A program made the position numbers and the translations under genes. The notes beneath the pieces are model-generated. The model worked only from the letters and a program-made list of their open reading frames with translations. It had not been told where the DNA came from and did no database searches. From NCBI GenBank assembly GCA_021298935.1, contig JAJTHR010000318.1, forward strand, positions 1 through 14,972: a DNA stretch of 14,972 nucleotides, written 5' to 3'. Shown here piece after piece: positions 1-7,600 of this stretch (position 1 is the stretch's first letter; every line of letters starts with the position of its first letter). Origin of the DNA: Parachlamydia sp. (GTDB taxonomy: Bacteria; Chlamydiota; Chlamydiia; Chlamydiales; Parachlamydiaceae).

Positions 1-20
1 ACGTAACAACCCAGGGTTTT

Positions 21-284
21 ATGAGCATAACAAAAGTGGAACTTCTTCCGATCAGACCACAAAACGGCTTGATAGCTTTTGCCAGCATTCAACTAGATGA
101 CCGCTTGTATATCACCTCCATAGGTGTTCACAAAAGACTTGATGGGAAGGGATATAGGATCACTTATCCTACTCGTAAGGTTGGAGAACAGAGCGTTTCT
201 ATTTGTTATCCCATTGAGCCTGTTTTGAGCAAAGAAATTGAAATGGCGATTTGCAAGAGAGCAAGTGAGCTATTCGGAGAATGA
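21..284 (+). CDS. SpoVG-family small nucleic-acid-binding protein of the element
   Basis: This 87-residue protein resembles the SpoVG family (about 85 to 95 residues) along its length. It opens with an ITKVELLPI strand and continues with LIAFASIQLDDRLYITSIGV, matching the SpoVG pattern of an early beta strand, a small/hydrophobic strand, then a 'DD.f.v..i.V' stretch. It ends with 'ISYPI'-type residues (here ICYPIEP, about 62 to 68) and a C-terminal helix. SpoVG proteins bind DNA and RNA and act as regulators in Firmicutes and Borrelia; copies on phages and plasmids are common, with unknown roles. A short AGGG precedes the ATG by 4 to 5 bases. The gene lies 29 bases upstream of the primase-helicase, so the two are probably co-transcribed and it may serve element replication or regulation. 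The family call rests on pattern recognition only. Confidence 0.6.
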   Translation: MSITKVELLPIRPQNGLIAFASIQLDDRLYITSIGVHKRLDGKGYRITYPTRKVGEQSVSICYPIEPVLSKEIEMAICKRASELFGE

Positions 285-313
285 ATACATAAAAAATTAA
301 CAAAGAGGTAATT

Positions 314-2029
314 ATGGAACTTATTGAGCTTGTTAGGTTGCTCGAAATGAAAACAGGCAAATCTGTTAAAAAATCTGGTGGCGGCTATGTAGGATGCTGT
401 CCTGCCCATAACGATTCATCCCCAAGCCTTTCGCTATGCGAAGGCAATGAAGGGAAGCTATTGATTAACTGTTTTACTGGTTGCTCTACTGAAAACATTT
501 GTAGTTCATTGGGCATCGCTATAGCAGACTTATTTCCAGAGAGGATTGCAGGGCAAGTAGCAAGGAAAAGGATTGAATACCCCTATCATGATGAAGAGGG
601 AAGGGTTTTATTCACTAAGATCAGAGTTGAACCAGGATTTGATGGAAAAGATAAAAGCTTTTATTGGGAAAGAGAGGATGAGAATGGAAATGTCATACGA
701 AGCCTTAGTGGTTGTAGGAAAATTCTCTATCAATTGCCTAAGCTTTTGAAAGGGCTCTCTGAAAAGCAAACGATCTTCTTAGTTGAAGGTGAAAAAGACG
801 CAGATATATTGCTTGGCTATAGTCTCGTGGCGACCACCGCACCAGAATCCTTAAAATGGCCTGATGAGTTTTCTGAAGTACTTAAGGAAGCTGATATTGT
901 CATCCTCTACGATATGGATAAGACAGGTTGGGAAAGGCGTGATTTATTATGCAAAAAGCTTTGCGGCTTAGTAAAACGTCTTCGTGTTGTTAGCCTTCCA
1001 GGATTGAAATACCAAGATTCTCATGGAAAAGATGTAAGCGATTGGTTAGCTCTAGGCAATACAACCCAACAATTGGTTGAAATTGTTGCTAAAACCCCCG
1101 ATTACATTCTTGCTCAACCATCTGGAAAGATTCGGGCTGTTACAGTTAATGAATTTTTGAACATGCAATTGCCAAAGCGGGAGATGCTTTTAGCTCCTTT
1201 CCTCCCTTCTCAAGGTTTAGGGCTTCTTTATGCTAAACGTGGGGTGGGAAAAACACATGTTGCCCTTGGAATTGCGTGTGCTGTGGCTACAGGAGGCGTT
1301 TTCCTAAAGTGGCAAGCTCCACGTCCAAGAAAAGTATTGTACATTGATGGTGAAATGCCTGCTGCTGCAATGCAAGAAAGGTTGCTTAGAATTTCGGTGA
1401 CAGAGGATTTGAAATTCCCAGATCCCAGCTTCTTTAGATTGATCACGCCTGATTTACAAGATGGGGCTATGCCTGATTTGGCTACTAGGGAAGGCAGAAA
1501 TGGGTTGATGGGATTAATGAAAGAAAGTGAACTGATCATTATTGATAATATTTCTACTCTTTTCCGTTCAGGTGATGAAAATGAAGCTGATAGTTGGCAG
1601 CCTGTGCAGGACTGGGCACTCGAGTTAAGACGGTTAGGTAAATCGGTTCTTTTCATCCATCACGCTGCTAAAGGAGGACAACAAAGGGGCACAAGTAAAA
1701 GAGAGGATATTCTTGACGTTGTGATGTTATTGAAACAACCGCAGGGATATCGGCAAGATCAAGGGGCTTCATTTGAGGTTAACTTTGAAAAGACCCGTCA
1801 TTTTGCTGGCGATGATGCCGCTTCGTTTCAAGTTCGTTTAGTAGAACAAGACGATGGGTTATGGCTTTGGGAGATAGATCAAATAAAACCAAGCTCTGAG
1901 ATTATAGAAGTGGCTAAGGCTATCAATGAAGGGTTAACAATAGAAGAGACCATGCAAAGAACAGGTCTTACAAAATCGCAGGTGGAGACACGAAAGAAAA
2001 AAGCTAAAGAGCAAGGATTAATCTCATAA
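314..2029 (+). CDS. Primase-helicase fusion: zinc finger, TOPRIM and RepA-like ATPase
   Basis: This 571-residue protein combines primase and helicase modules and probably starts replication of the mobile element. A CHC2-like zinc finger is visible at C29, H32, C53 and C57 (CPAH ... CFTGC). A TOPRIM domain follows, with the acidic motif VEGE at about 157 to 160 and DMD at 200 to 202, then KDVSDWL. The C-terminal half is a RecA/RepA-like hexameric helicase ATPase (AAA_25 type): Walker A AKRGVGKT at 307 to 314, DGEMP after the next strand, Walker B IIIDN with D411, and a HH motif at 449 to 450 (FIHHAAKGG). The last 45 residues look like a small helix-turn-helix segment (LTIEETMQRTGLTKSQVE). A GAGG-type ribosome site sits just before the ATG. 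Proteins with this order occur on phages, satellites and plasmids. All key residues appear intact, so it is probably functional. Confidence 0.85.
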   Translation: MELIELVRLLEMKTGKSVKKSGGGYVGCCPAHNDSSPSLSLCEGNEGKLLINCFTGCSTENICSSLGIAIADLFPERIAGQVARKRIEYPYHDEEGRVLFTKIRVEPGFDGKDKSFYWEREDENGNVIRSLSGCRKILYQLPKLLKGLSEKQTIFLVEGEKDADILLGYSLVATTAPESLKWPDEFSEVLKEADIVILYDMDKTGWERRDLLCKKLCGLVKRLRVVSLPGLKYQDSHGKDVSDWLALGNTTQQLVEIVAKTPDYILAQPSGKIRAVTVNEFLNMQLPKREMLLAPFLPSQGLGLLYAKRGVGKTHVALGIACAVATGGVFLKWQAPRPRKVLYIDGEMPAAAMQERLLRISVTEDLKFPDPSFFRLITPDLQDGAMPDLATREGRNGLMGLMKESELIIIDNISTLFRSGDENEADSWQPVQDWALELRRLGKSVLFIHHAAKGGQQRGTSKREDILDVVMLLKQPQGYRQDQGASFEVNFEKTRHFAGDDAASFQVRLVEQDDGLWLWEIDQIKPSSEIIEVAKAINEGLTIEETMQRTGLTKSQVETRKKKAKEQGLIS

Positions 2030-2053
2030 CTTAAGCAATTTCTGATTTGACGG

Positions 2054-2067
2054 TTTCCCTAGGGAAA
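2054..2067. promoter_or_regulatory. 14-bp perfect palindrome between primase and unknown gene
   Basis: TTTCCCTAGGGAAA is a perfect palindrome in the 68-base gap after the primase-helicase. Weaker outer complementarity continues on both sides (ATTTCT at 2038..2043 against AGAAAT at 2070..2075). It is not followed by a T-run on either strand, so it is more like a protein-binding site than a terminator. It lies about 30 bases ahead of the strong ribosome site of the next gene, where a repressor could act. The binding protein is unknown. Confidence 0.35.
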
Positions 2068-2097
2068 TAAGAAATCGGAAAAAGAAAGGAGGGTAAA

Positions 2098-2616
2098 ATG
2101 GTAACAACAAAACAGCTTGTAGCAAATCGCAAGAACTCACAAAGGTCAACAGGGCCAAGGTCAGCAGAAGGAAAGACCATTGTAGCCAATAATGCGCTGA
2201 CACATGGGATTTTCAGTAGACAAATCTTATTGTCTCACGAGACTGAAGATGAGTTTGAAAGCTTAAAAGAGGCTTTTTATGAACAATTCCAGCCCCAAGG
2301 TTTGCTTGAAGTGTTATTTTGGGAGAGGGCGTTAGCTTCTGCATGGCGCCTTTCAAGGATAGCAAGAATTGAAGCAATGGTCATGGATCGGGCGATTGAT
2401 TTTTTGGATAAAGACAACCTTTCCAAGATTTTTAGTGGATGTTCAGGAGAAAAGCTAATGCTGATGTCAAGATATGAGGTGATGCTAGAAAGGAGCTTGT
2501 TTAAAGCACTTGAGGAACTAAAGTCTCTTCAATTTTCAAGACAAGGCAATGAAACTTTGATAGAGGGAGGAATTGGCTTTGTTCCGCAAAAATTAGGTGA
2601 TATAATCACCCTCTAA
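2098..2616 (+). CDS. Protein of unknown function with 'ANRxNxQxSTGPxxxEGK' N-terminus
   Basis: I cannot assign a function to this 172-residue protein. Its N-terminus (KQLVANRKNSQRSTGPRSAEG, residues about 5 to 25) followed by NALTHGIFSRQ and a run of acidic and helical segments is a pattern I recognise from many uncharacterised bacterial proteins of roughly 150 to 250 residues. They share the 'NRxNAQxSTGPxTxxGK ... N.L.HG.....' opening, followed by an alpha-helical body with conserved Trp and Arg (here WERALASAWRLSRIARIEA). The basic N-terminus suggests nucleic-acid contact, but that is inference. The gene has the best ribosome site of the element (GGAGGG, 2088..2093, 4 bases before ATG) and lies between the primase-helicase and the recombinase. 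Possible roles are a replication accessory factor, an excision helper or a small-terminase-like protein; none is supported by a specific motif. Confidence 0.7.
   Translation: MVTTKQLVANRKNSQRSTGPRSAEGKTIVANNALTHGIFSRQILLSHETEDEFESLKEAFYEQFQPQGLLEVLFWERALASAWRLSRIARIEAMVMDRAIDFLDKDNLSKIFSGCSGEKLMLMSRYEVMLERSLFKALEELKSLQFSRQGNETLIEGGIGFVPQKLGDIITL
2579..2610 (+). promoter_or_regulatory. Candidate recombinase promoter with operator-like inverted repeat
   Basis: A consensus -10 hexamer TATAAT (2601..2606) follows a TTGTTC -35-like hexamer (2579..2584) at 16 bases. The -10 lies inside a perfect inverted repeat, GGTGAT-ATA-ATCACC (2596..2610). The site overlaps the last codons of the upstream gene and precedes the recombinase ATG by about 40 bases. 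A repressor bound to this dyad would cover the -10, as expected for a controlled integrase gene. The pattern is seen in sequence; its function is inferred. Confidence 0.4.
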
Positions 2617-2646
2617 AAAATTAAAAATGTAGGAAGAATCTTAGAA

Positions 2647-4149
2647 ATGAAAGCTATACTTTTTGCCCGTGTCTCAAGCAGAGACCAAGAGGAAGGACAA
2701 TCTATCCCAGCCCAAGAGCGTCGCTTGCGTGAATATGCCATGCGAAAAGGATTTGATGTAGAAGAAGTGTTTAAGATAACAGAGTCCTCCACTAAGGCTA
2801 CAAGGAAAGAATTTGATAAGATCATTGAAAAGATTCGTAAGTCCCGTCAGCCAGTTGCCCTTATTGCCGATACGGTTGATAGGATTCAACGAGGCTTTAA
2901 AGAGTCGCTTATCTTAGATGACCTGCGAAAAGAGGGAAAACTCCAGATCCATTTTATACGAGAGGGTTTAATTCTTAATGTGAACTCTAATAGTTCTGAG
3001 ATCATGCGTTGGGACATGGGTGTATTGTTTGCAAGGGGCTATGTCCTCCAAATGAGTGATAATATCAAGAGGAGCAAAGAACAGTCTGCCAAGAATGGGA
3101 TTTGGATGGGATTAGCTCCAACAGGGTATATCCATTCAATCAATGAGAAAAAGGAAAAAGTGATTATCCCTGATCCTGAAAGGGCGCCGTATGTTCGCAA
3201 AATGTTTGAGCTATATGCTACAGGAGAGTATTCCTTGCATAGACTCAAGAAAGAATTGGCAGATTTAGGACTACGCACTAGGCAAGGGAAAGTCTTGGCA
3301 GTTTCACAGATCAATAAAATGCTAAAGAAGCCGTTTTATTGTGGCATCATGGACACTAAATATGGATTGGTTGCACATCAGTATAAAAGGCTCGTTTCCC
3401 CAGAGATATTTCAGAAAGTCCAAGACATCATCAATGGGTATCATAAAAAGCCGCATAAGTCGCTAAAACCTTTTATCTTGAAAGGTCTGATCACCTGTAC
3501 CACTTGTGGGTGTGTTGTTACACCCGAAATTCATAAGGGTCGGTATATCTATTATAGCTGCACCAATGGCAAGGGAGTTTGCAAACGAACGTATGTGAGA
3601 GAAGAGCCGTTAATAGCTTCCTTGTTGGAATATTTTGACAAGATTGCCTTGAATGCAGAACAGGTAGATGAAATCACAAATTATTTGAAAGAGATCCACT
3701 CCTCAGAATCGGTATTCCATCGTGAAAGTATGCAATCTTTAAGGAAAGAGCAGGACAAGCTCCAACAGAGAATTGGGAAAATGTATGATGATAAACTTGA
3801 TGGATTGATTGATGAAAAGCTTTATTTAGAGAAAGTCAAAGCATACAAGTCTAGGCAACTGGAAATCCTAGAGGAAATGAAACGGCACGAAATAGCTGAT
3901 GAGCACTATTATATCACTGCTAACACAGTTTTAAACTTAGCTTCTAGAGCTAGGGAAATCTTTGAGAGTTCTGAAGTGAGTGAAAAACGGCAACTTTTAA
4001 ATTTGATGTTTCAGAACTTTCAACTGAGAGATGTAAGTCTCTCAGTACAAGTGACTGAACCGTTTAAAACGATGGTGGACTACAAAGAGTGTCCAACCAA
4101 TTGGAGGTGGAGAGAATCGAACTCTCGTCCTTGGCAAATTACGAATTGA
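2647..4149 (+). CDS. Large serine recombinase (integrase of the ssrA element)
   Basis: This 500-residue protein has the complete layout of a large serine recombinase, which integrates and excises circular DNA through a covalent Ser-DNA intermediate. The resolvase-type catalytic domain (about 1 to 150) has ARVSS with the likely nucleophile S10, R8, the 'SIPAQERRLREYA' helix and VDRIQRG. A recombinase domain follows (about 160 to 260: GLAPTGYIHS, PFYCGIM). Then come a zinc-ribbon with two Cys pairs (CTTCG near 280, YYSC...C near 303 to 311) and a Leu/Lys/Glu-rich coiled coil (about 365 to 420). An AGGAAG ribosome site lies 10 bases before the ATG. The oddity is the end: residues 486 to 500 (WRWRESNSRPWQITN) and the stop are exactly the antisense of the last 48 nucleotides of tmRNA. 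The tail is thus a consequence of integration and probably differs in the excised circle. Confidence 0.92.
   Translation: MKAILFARVSSRDQEEGQSIPAQERRLREYAMRKGFDVEEVFKITESSTKATRKEFDKIIEKIRKSRQPVALIADTVDRIQRGFKESLILDDLRKEGKLQIHFIREGLILNVNSNSSEIMRWDMGVLFARGYVLQMSDNIKRSKEQSAKNGIWMGLAPTGYIHSINEKKEKVIIPDPERAPYVRKMFELYATGEYSLHRLKKELADLGLRTRQGKVLAVSQINKMLKKPFYCGIMDTKYGLVAHQYKRLVSPEIFQKVQDIINGYHKKPHKSLKPFILKGLITCTTCGCVVTPEIHKGRYIYYSCTNGKGVCKRTYVREEPLIASLLEYFDKIALNAEQVDEITNYLKEIHSSESVFHRESMQSLRKEQDKLQQRIGKMYDDKLDGLIDEKLYLEKVKAYKSRQLEILEEMKRHEIADEHYYITANTVLNLASRAREIFESSEVSEKRQLLNLMFQNFQLRDVSLSVQVTEPFKTMVDYKECPTNWRWRESNSRPWQITN
4023..4046. repeat. 8-bp inverted repeat inside the recombinase 3' end
   Basis: ACTGAGAG (4023..4030) and CTCTCAGT (4039..4046) form a perfect 8-bp stem with an 8-base loop, 56 bases beyond the tmRNA 3' end. 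The GAGAG/CTCTC core is also the T-stem of tmRNA (4110..4126 on the other strand). It could be an integrase arm site or a weak tmRNA terminator or processing hairpin; no U-run follows on the minus strand. Confidence 0.35.
4102..4130. other. Probable attachment site (attR/attL half) in tmRNA T-arm and acceptor
   Basis: This segment covers the tmRNA discriminator base, 3' acceptor strand and T-arm, where integrases acting on tmRNA genes normally recombine. It contains the T-stem palindrome CTCTC/GAGAG flanking TTCGATT, a natural dyad for a serine integrase. The tmRNA structure remains complete, so the incoming element presumably brought an identical 3' segment in its attP. The exact crossover dinucleotide cannot be placed from one end alone. 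Confidence 0.5.
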
Positions 4150-4495
4150 CCACTACATGCTTAGCGTCCTGTAAAATCCCTGATCTAAATGCAGCACGCC
4201 CCAATAAGATCAGTTTGCTTCGTTTAATCTTGAATCATACCCCCTGGAAGCGACGGAGATAAGATTCATACCAAGAAAATGACGATAGATTCTAAGACCC
4301 TTGGTCCAATCCTAGGCTATCGAGCTGCTAAAACGGTTAGGTCTTAAGCGGCTAGAGCGTATTCAACCTCACGGCTAAAGTCAGCTTTAACTACGTTAGT
4401 AGCATTTGTTTTTTTACCGGTTTTTTAAGGAGGCCAACCAGTACCCTCCGCATGCAATCAATTTTTCACTTCCTAGTCGAAACCATGACACCCCC
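4102..4495 (-). ncRNA. ssrA: Transfer-messenger RNA (tmRNA)
   Basis: Read on the minus strand, the gene is 394 nucleotides and starts GGGGGTGTCATGGTTTCGAC, the canonical tmRNA 5' end. It ends with a T-arm (GAGAG-TTCGATT-CTCTC) and CACCTCC plus discriminator A. The 5' GGGGGTG and 3' CACCTCC form the 7-bp acceptor stem (one G-U pair). The CGGAGGG...GGCCTCC segment after GCATG matches chlamydial tmRNA. The resume codon is GCT at 4403..4401, and the encoded tag is ATNVVKADFSREVEYALAA, ending at TAA (4346..4344) with the usual ALAA degradation signal. Together with SmpB it rescues stalled ribosomes. CCA is not encoded (A then ATTGG), so it must be added after transcription. The mobile element sits immediately downstream, and I see no canonical terminator there. 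Confidence 0.95.
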
Positions 4496-4501
4496 ATAGA
4501 T

Positions 4502-4533
4502 ATAATAATAACAAACAAATAGTAAATTGGCAA
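4502..4533 (-). promoter_or_regulatory. Promoter of ssrA
   Basis: On the minus strand TTGCCA (4533..4528) is followed by 17 bases and TATTAT (4510..4505), 9 bases before the first tmRNA nucleotide. A second overlapping TATTAT lies 6 bases before it. The position directly before the mature 5' end suits a strong constitutive sigma-70-type promoter for a stable RNA. Confidence 0.55.
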
Positions 4534-4543
4534 TGGGTATTAA

Positions 4544-4572
4544 TGGACTTTAACAGTAAAAAAACGTAATAT
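4544..4572 (+). promoter_or_regulatory. Possible ileS promoter
   Basis: TGGACT (4544..4549) and TAATAT (4567..4572) lie 17 bases apart, which would start the transcript near 4579, about 28 bases before the ileS ATG. Both hexamers are imperfect. The 111-base gap must hold the ileS promoter because the upstream gene ssrA reads away from it. Confidence 0.3.
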
Positions 4573-4606
4573 GGCCTCAAATAAATTGAAGGTTTAAAAA
4601 TTAGTT

Positions 4607-7600
4607 ATGTTTAGTGAAGTACCTCCAAAAACACTTGATGAAAGAGAAAAAGAAATCTTGTCCTACTGGGCAAAACAGCAAACGTTTGAAAAATCCATTT
4701 CCAATCGGTCTGACAGCCCCCACTTTACTTTTTATGATGGTCCTCCCTTTGCGACCGGACTTCCTCATTATGGGCATATTTTAGCCAGTACCATTAAAGA
4801 CGTCGTCCTTCGTTATAAGACGATGAAGGGATTTTGCGTTCCCAGACGTTTCGGCTGGGACTGTCATGGACTGCCTGTGGAAAATGAAATTGAAAAGACT
4901 TTCGGTCTATCGGGAGCTAAGTCCATTGAAAATTTCGGCATTGACCGCTTTAATGAAGAATGCCGCAATATCGTTTTACGCTATACCGAGGAATGGAAAA
5001 GTACAATTACGCGCATGGGGCGCTGGGTTGATTTTAACCAGATCTGGAAGACAATGGACCAGCCCTTCATGGAAAGTGTCTGGTGGGCATTCAAAGAGCT
5101 TTACAAAAAAGGGTTGGTTTACGAAGGCTATAAAGTCATGCCTTTCTCCGCCAAGCTTGGAACCCCTTTATCCAATTTCGAAGCTTCCGAAAACTACAAA
5201 GAGGTCGACGATCCTTCCCTTACGATTGCTTTTCAATCAAGGGATAACTCAAACACCTACTACCTGGCCTGGACTACAACCCCCTGGACGCTTATTTCTA
5301 ATCTGGCGTTGATGGTTAACCCGATGATTGAATACGTTGAAATCCTGGATCATGATTCCAAAAGGCATTATATTTTGGCATCGGCTAGGTTGAATGGGTA
5401 TTACTACGATCAGGATAGCTATACAATTTTGCGTACGATTCCAGGGATCGAATTGGAAGGAAAACAATACATCCCACTATTTGACTACTATAATGACCGG
5501 GCCCATTCAGGCGCATTTAGAATTCTTTCTGAAGATTCTGTCTCATTGGAAGAGGGGACGGGGATTGTGCAAACAGCCCCTGCTTTTGGCGAAGTGGACT
5601 TTTATGCCTGTCAAAAAGTGGGCATCGACCCTGTGTGTCCAGTCGATAATAATGGCCAGTTTACTGCGGAGATACCGGAATATGCAGGCTTATTTGTTAA
5701 AGATGCCGATAAGGAAATCATGCGGCGTCTAAAATCCGCTGGAAAAATCATCCACCAGGGGACTATCCGTCACCGTTACCCTTTCTGCCCCCGCTCCGAT
5801 ACGCCGCTCATCTATAAGACGGTCACCAGTTGGTTTGTGGCAGTCGAAAAAATAAAAGAGCGTCTCCTTGATGCCAATAGCAAAGTCCATTGGACTCCCG
5901 AGCATATTCAGTATGGCCGTTTTGGCAAATGGCTCGAAGGGGCCCGTGATTGGGCGATCAGCCGCAACCGCTATTGGGGAACACCCATTCCTTTATGGCG
6001 CTCGCTCGATGGTGATTTGCTGGTCATCGGAAGCATCCAGGAACTTGAAGATTTGACAGGAACCAAGATCACCGACCTGCATCGTCATTTTATCGATCAA
6101 TTGGACATCCAAAAAAATGGCAAAACCTATAAAAGAATTCCTGAAGTTTTCGATTGCTGGTTTGAATCCGGCTCCATGCCCTATGCTCAAAACCATTATC
6201 CATTCGAAAATCGCGAACTCTTCGAAAAGAATTTTCCCGCAGACTTCATTGCGGAAGGTTTGGATCAAACGAGAGGGTGGTTTTACACCCTAACAGTCCT
6301 TTCAGCTGCTCTGTTCAACCAGCCGGCCATGAAAAACGTAGTCGTTAATGGGTTAATATTGGCAGAAGATGGCTCTAAAATGTCAAAAAGGCTGAAAAAC
6401 TATCCGGATCCCGGGGAAATGATAAAGCAGTATGGCGCTGACGCTATCCGTCTTTATTTATTGCATAGCCCGGTGGTGAAAGCCAATGACCTGGCCTTCT
6501 CAAAAAGCGGCGTGGAATTGGTTTTAAGGCAAATATTGCTTCCTTTTTGGAATTCTTTTTCCTTCTTCAATACTTATGCCCGTATCTATGACTGGAAGCC
6601 AAGCAGTGCTACCCCGCAGCCTGAAGAGGCCATTGACCAATGGATCCTCTCATTATTGAATAAATTGATTCATGAAATTGAACTTGGCATGAGTGAATAT
6701 GATCTTTCACGTGCCGTCGAGCCTTTTGTCAATTACATTGATCAATTGACAAACTGGTATATCAGACGCTCAAGGCGCCGTTTTTGGGAAGCAACTGATT
6801 CACCCGACCGCCAACAGGCATTTGAAACACTTTATTACGTTCTCCTAAATTTGACGAAAATTGCAGCTCCATACACCCCATTTATGAGTGAATCCATCTA
6901 TCAAAACTTGCGCACAGAGGACATGCCAGAATCTGTTCATTTATGCGATTTTCCCTCTTATGACCAAAAGTCAAGAAATGAAAAATTGGAAGCTGAAATG
7001 GCTGCTGTCCAAGTGACCGTCAGTTTAGGGCATGGACTGCGCAAAGAACATAAATTAAAAGTCAGGCAGCCGCTTCCTTCTGCACATCTGGCCTCAACCG
7101 ATCCAAGGATGATCGAGTTTTTAAAAGATCAGCAACATTTGATAGCCGATGAATTGAATGTTAAGGAAGTGACCTTTAGCTCAAACGAAGAAGATTTTGT
7201 GCGATTAAAAGCCAAACCCAATTTCAGAGTTCTTGGAAAAAAAGCCGGTAAATGGATGAAGCTTGTTCACACTATCATTGAGGAATTCGACCAAAACCAA
7301 TTGAGTGCGCTTATGCAAAATCAAACGGTCAAGATTGACCTGCAAGGCCATCCGCTCGTGCTGACATCAGAAGATGTGCAAGTGGAAAGAGTGGTGCATG
7401 AAGGCATCATTGCTGCCAATCAGGGGACCATTACAATCGCTTTAAATACCACTCTTACTGAGGAATTGATCCTTGAGGGATTGGCAAGAGAGCTGATCAA
7501 TAAAGTCAATACGATGCGCCGTGAATCCAATTTTGATGTGACTGATAGAATTCATTTGCATATAGAGCCGACAGAACAGTTGCTGGCTTGTATTGATAAG

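Larger units (their letters stand above)
1..4102. mobile_element. Right part of an integrated mobile element at the ssrA 3' end
   Basis: Four rightward genes (SpoVG-like protein, primase-helicase, unknown 172-residue protein, large serine recombinase) form a compact replication-plus-integration block that ends exactly at the 3' end of the tmRNA gene. An integrase gene next to the 3' end of a tRNA or tmRNA gene is the classical layout of an integrated island, prophage or integrative plasmid. The left end and second att copy are not in the window: I found no second copy of the tmRNA 3' sequence in 1..4100. No capsid, portal, tail, conjugation or toxin-antitoxin gene is visible here, so whether it is a phage, a phage satellite or an integrative plasmid cannot be decided. 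The right boundary is given as the last tmRNA nucleotide; the true crossover probably lies inside the tmRNA T-arm or acceptor stem. Confidence 0.75.

Noticed and set aside
1228..1656. 142-codon frame on the minus strand within the primase-helicase
   Set aside because: It lies wholly inside the Walker A to Walker B region of a well-supported gene, has no ribosome site and shows no protein-like motif.
2054..2067. TTTCCCTAGGGAAA as an intrinsic terminator
   Set aside because: There is no T-run on either side and the loop would have to come out of the palindrome centre, so a binding site is more likely.
1..4102. Defence system or CRISPR array within the mobile element
   Set aside because: No repeat-spacer pattern, nuclease, restriction, toxin-antitoxin or abortive-infection motif is visible; the TOPRIM and ATPase domains form a primase-helicase, not an OLD-type nuclease.
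4102..4149. WRWRESNSRP segment as a conserved protein domain
   Set aside because: This string turns up in databases because it is the translation of the antisense of tRNA or tmRNA 3' ends, so it should not be used as protein homology evidence.
4150..4500. A gene-free stretch holding small open frames
   Set aside because: The whole segment is explained by tmRNA on the minus strand; short frames there are accidental apart from the tag frame.
4866..5312. 148-codon plus-strand frame inside ileS
   Set aside because: It is an out-of-frame shadow of the strongly conserved ileS catalytic core.
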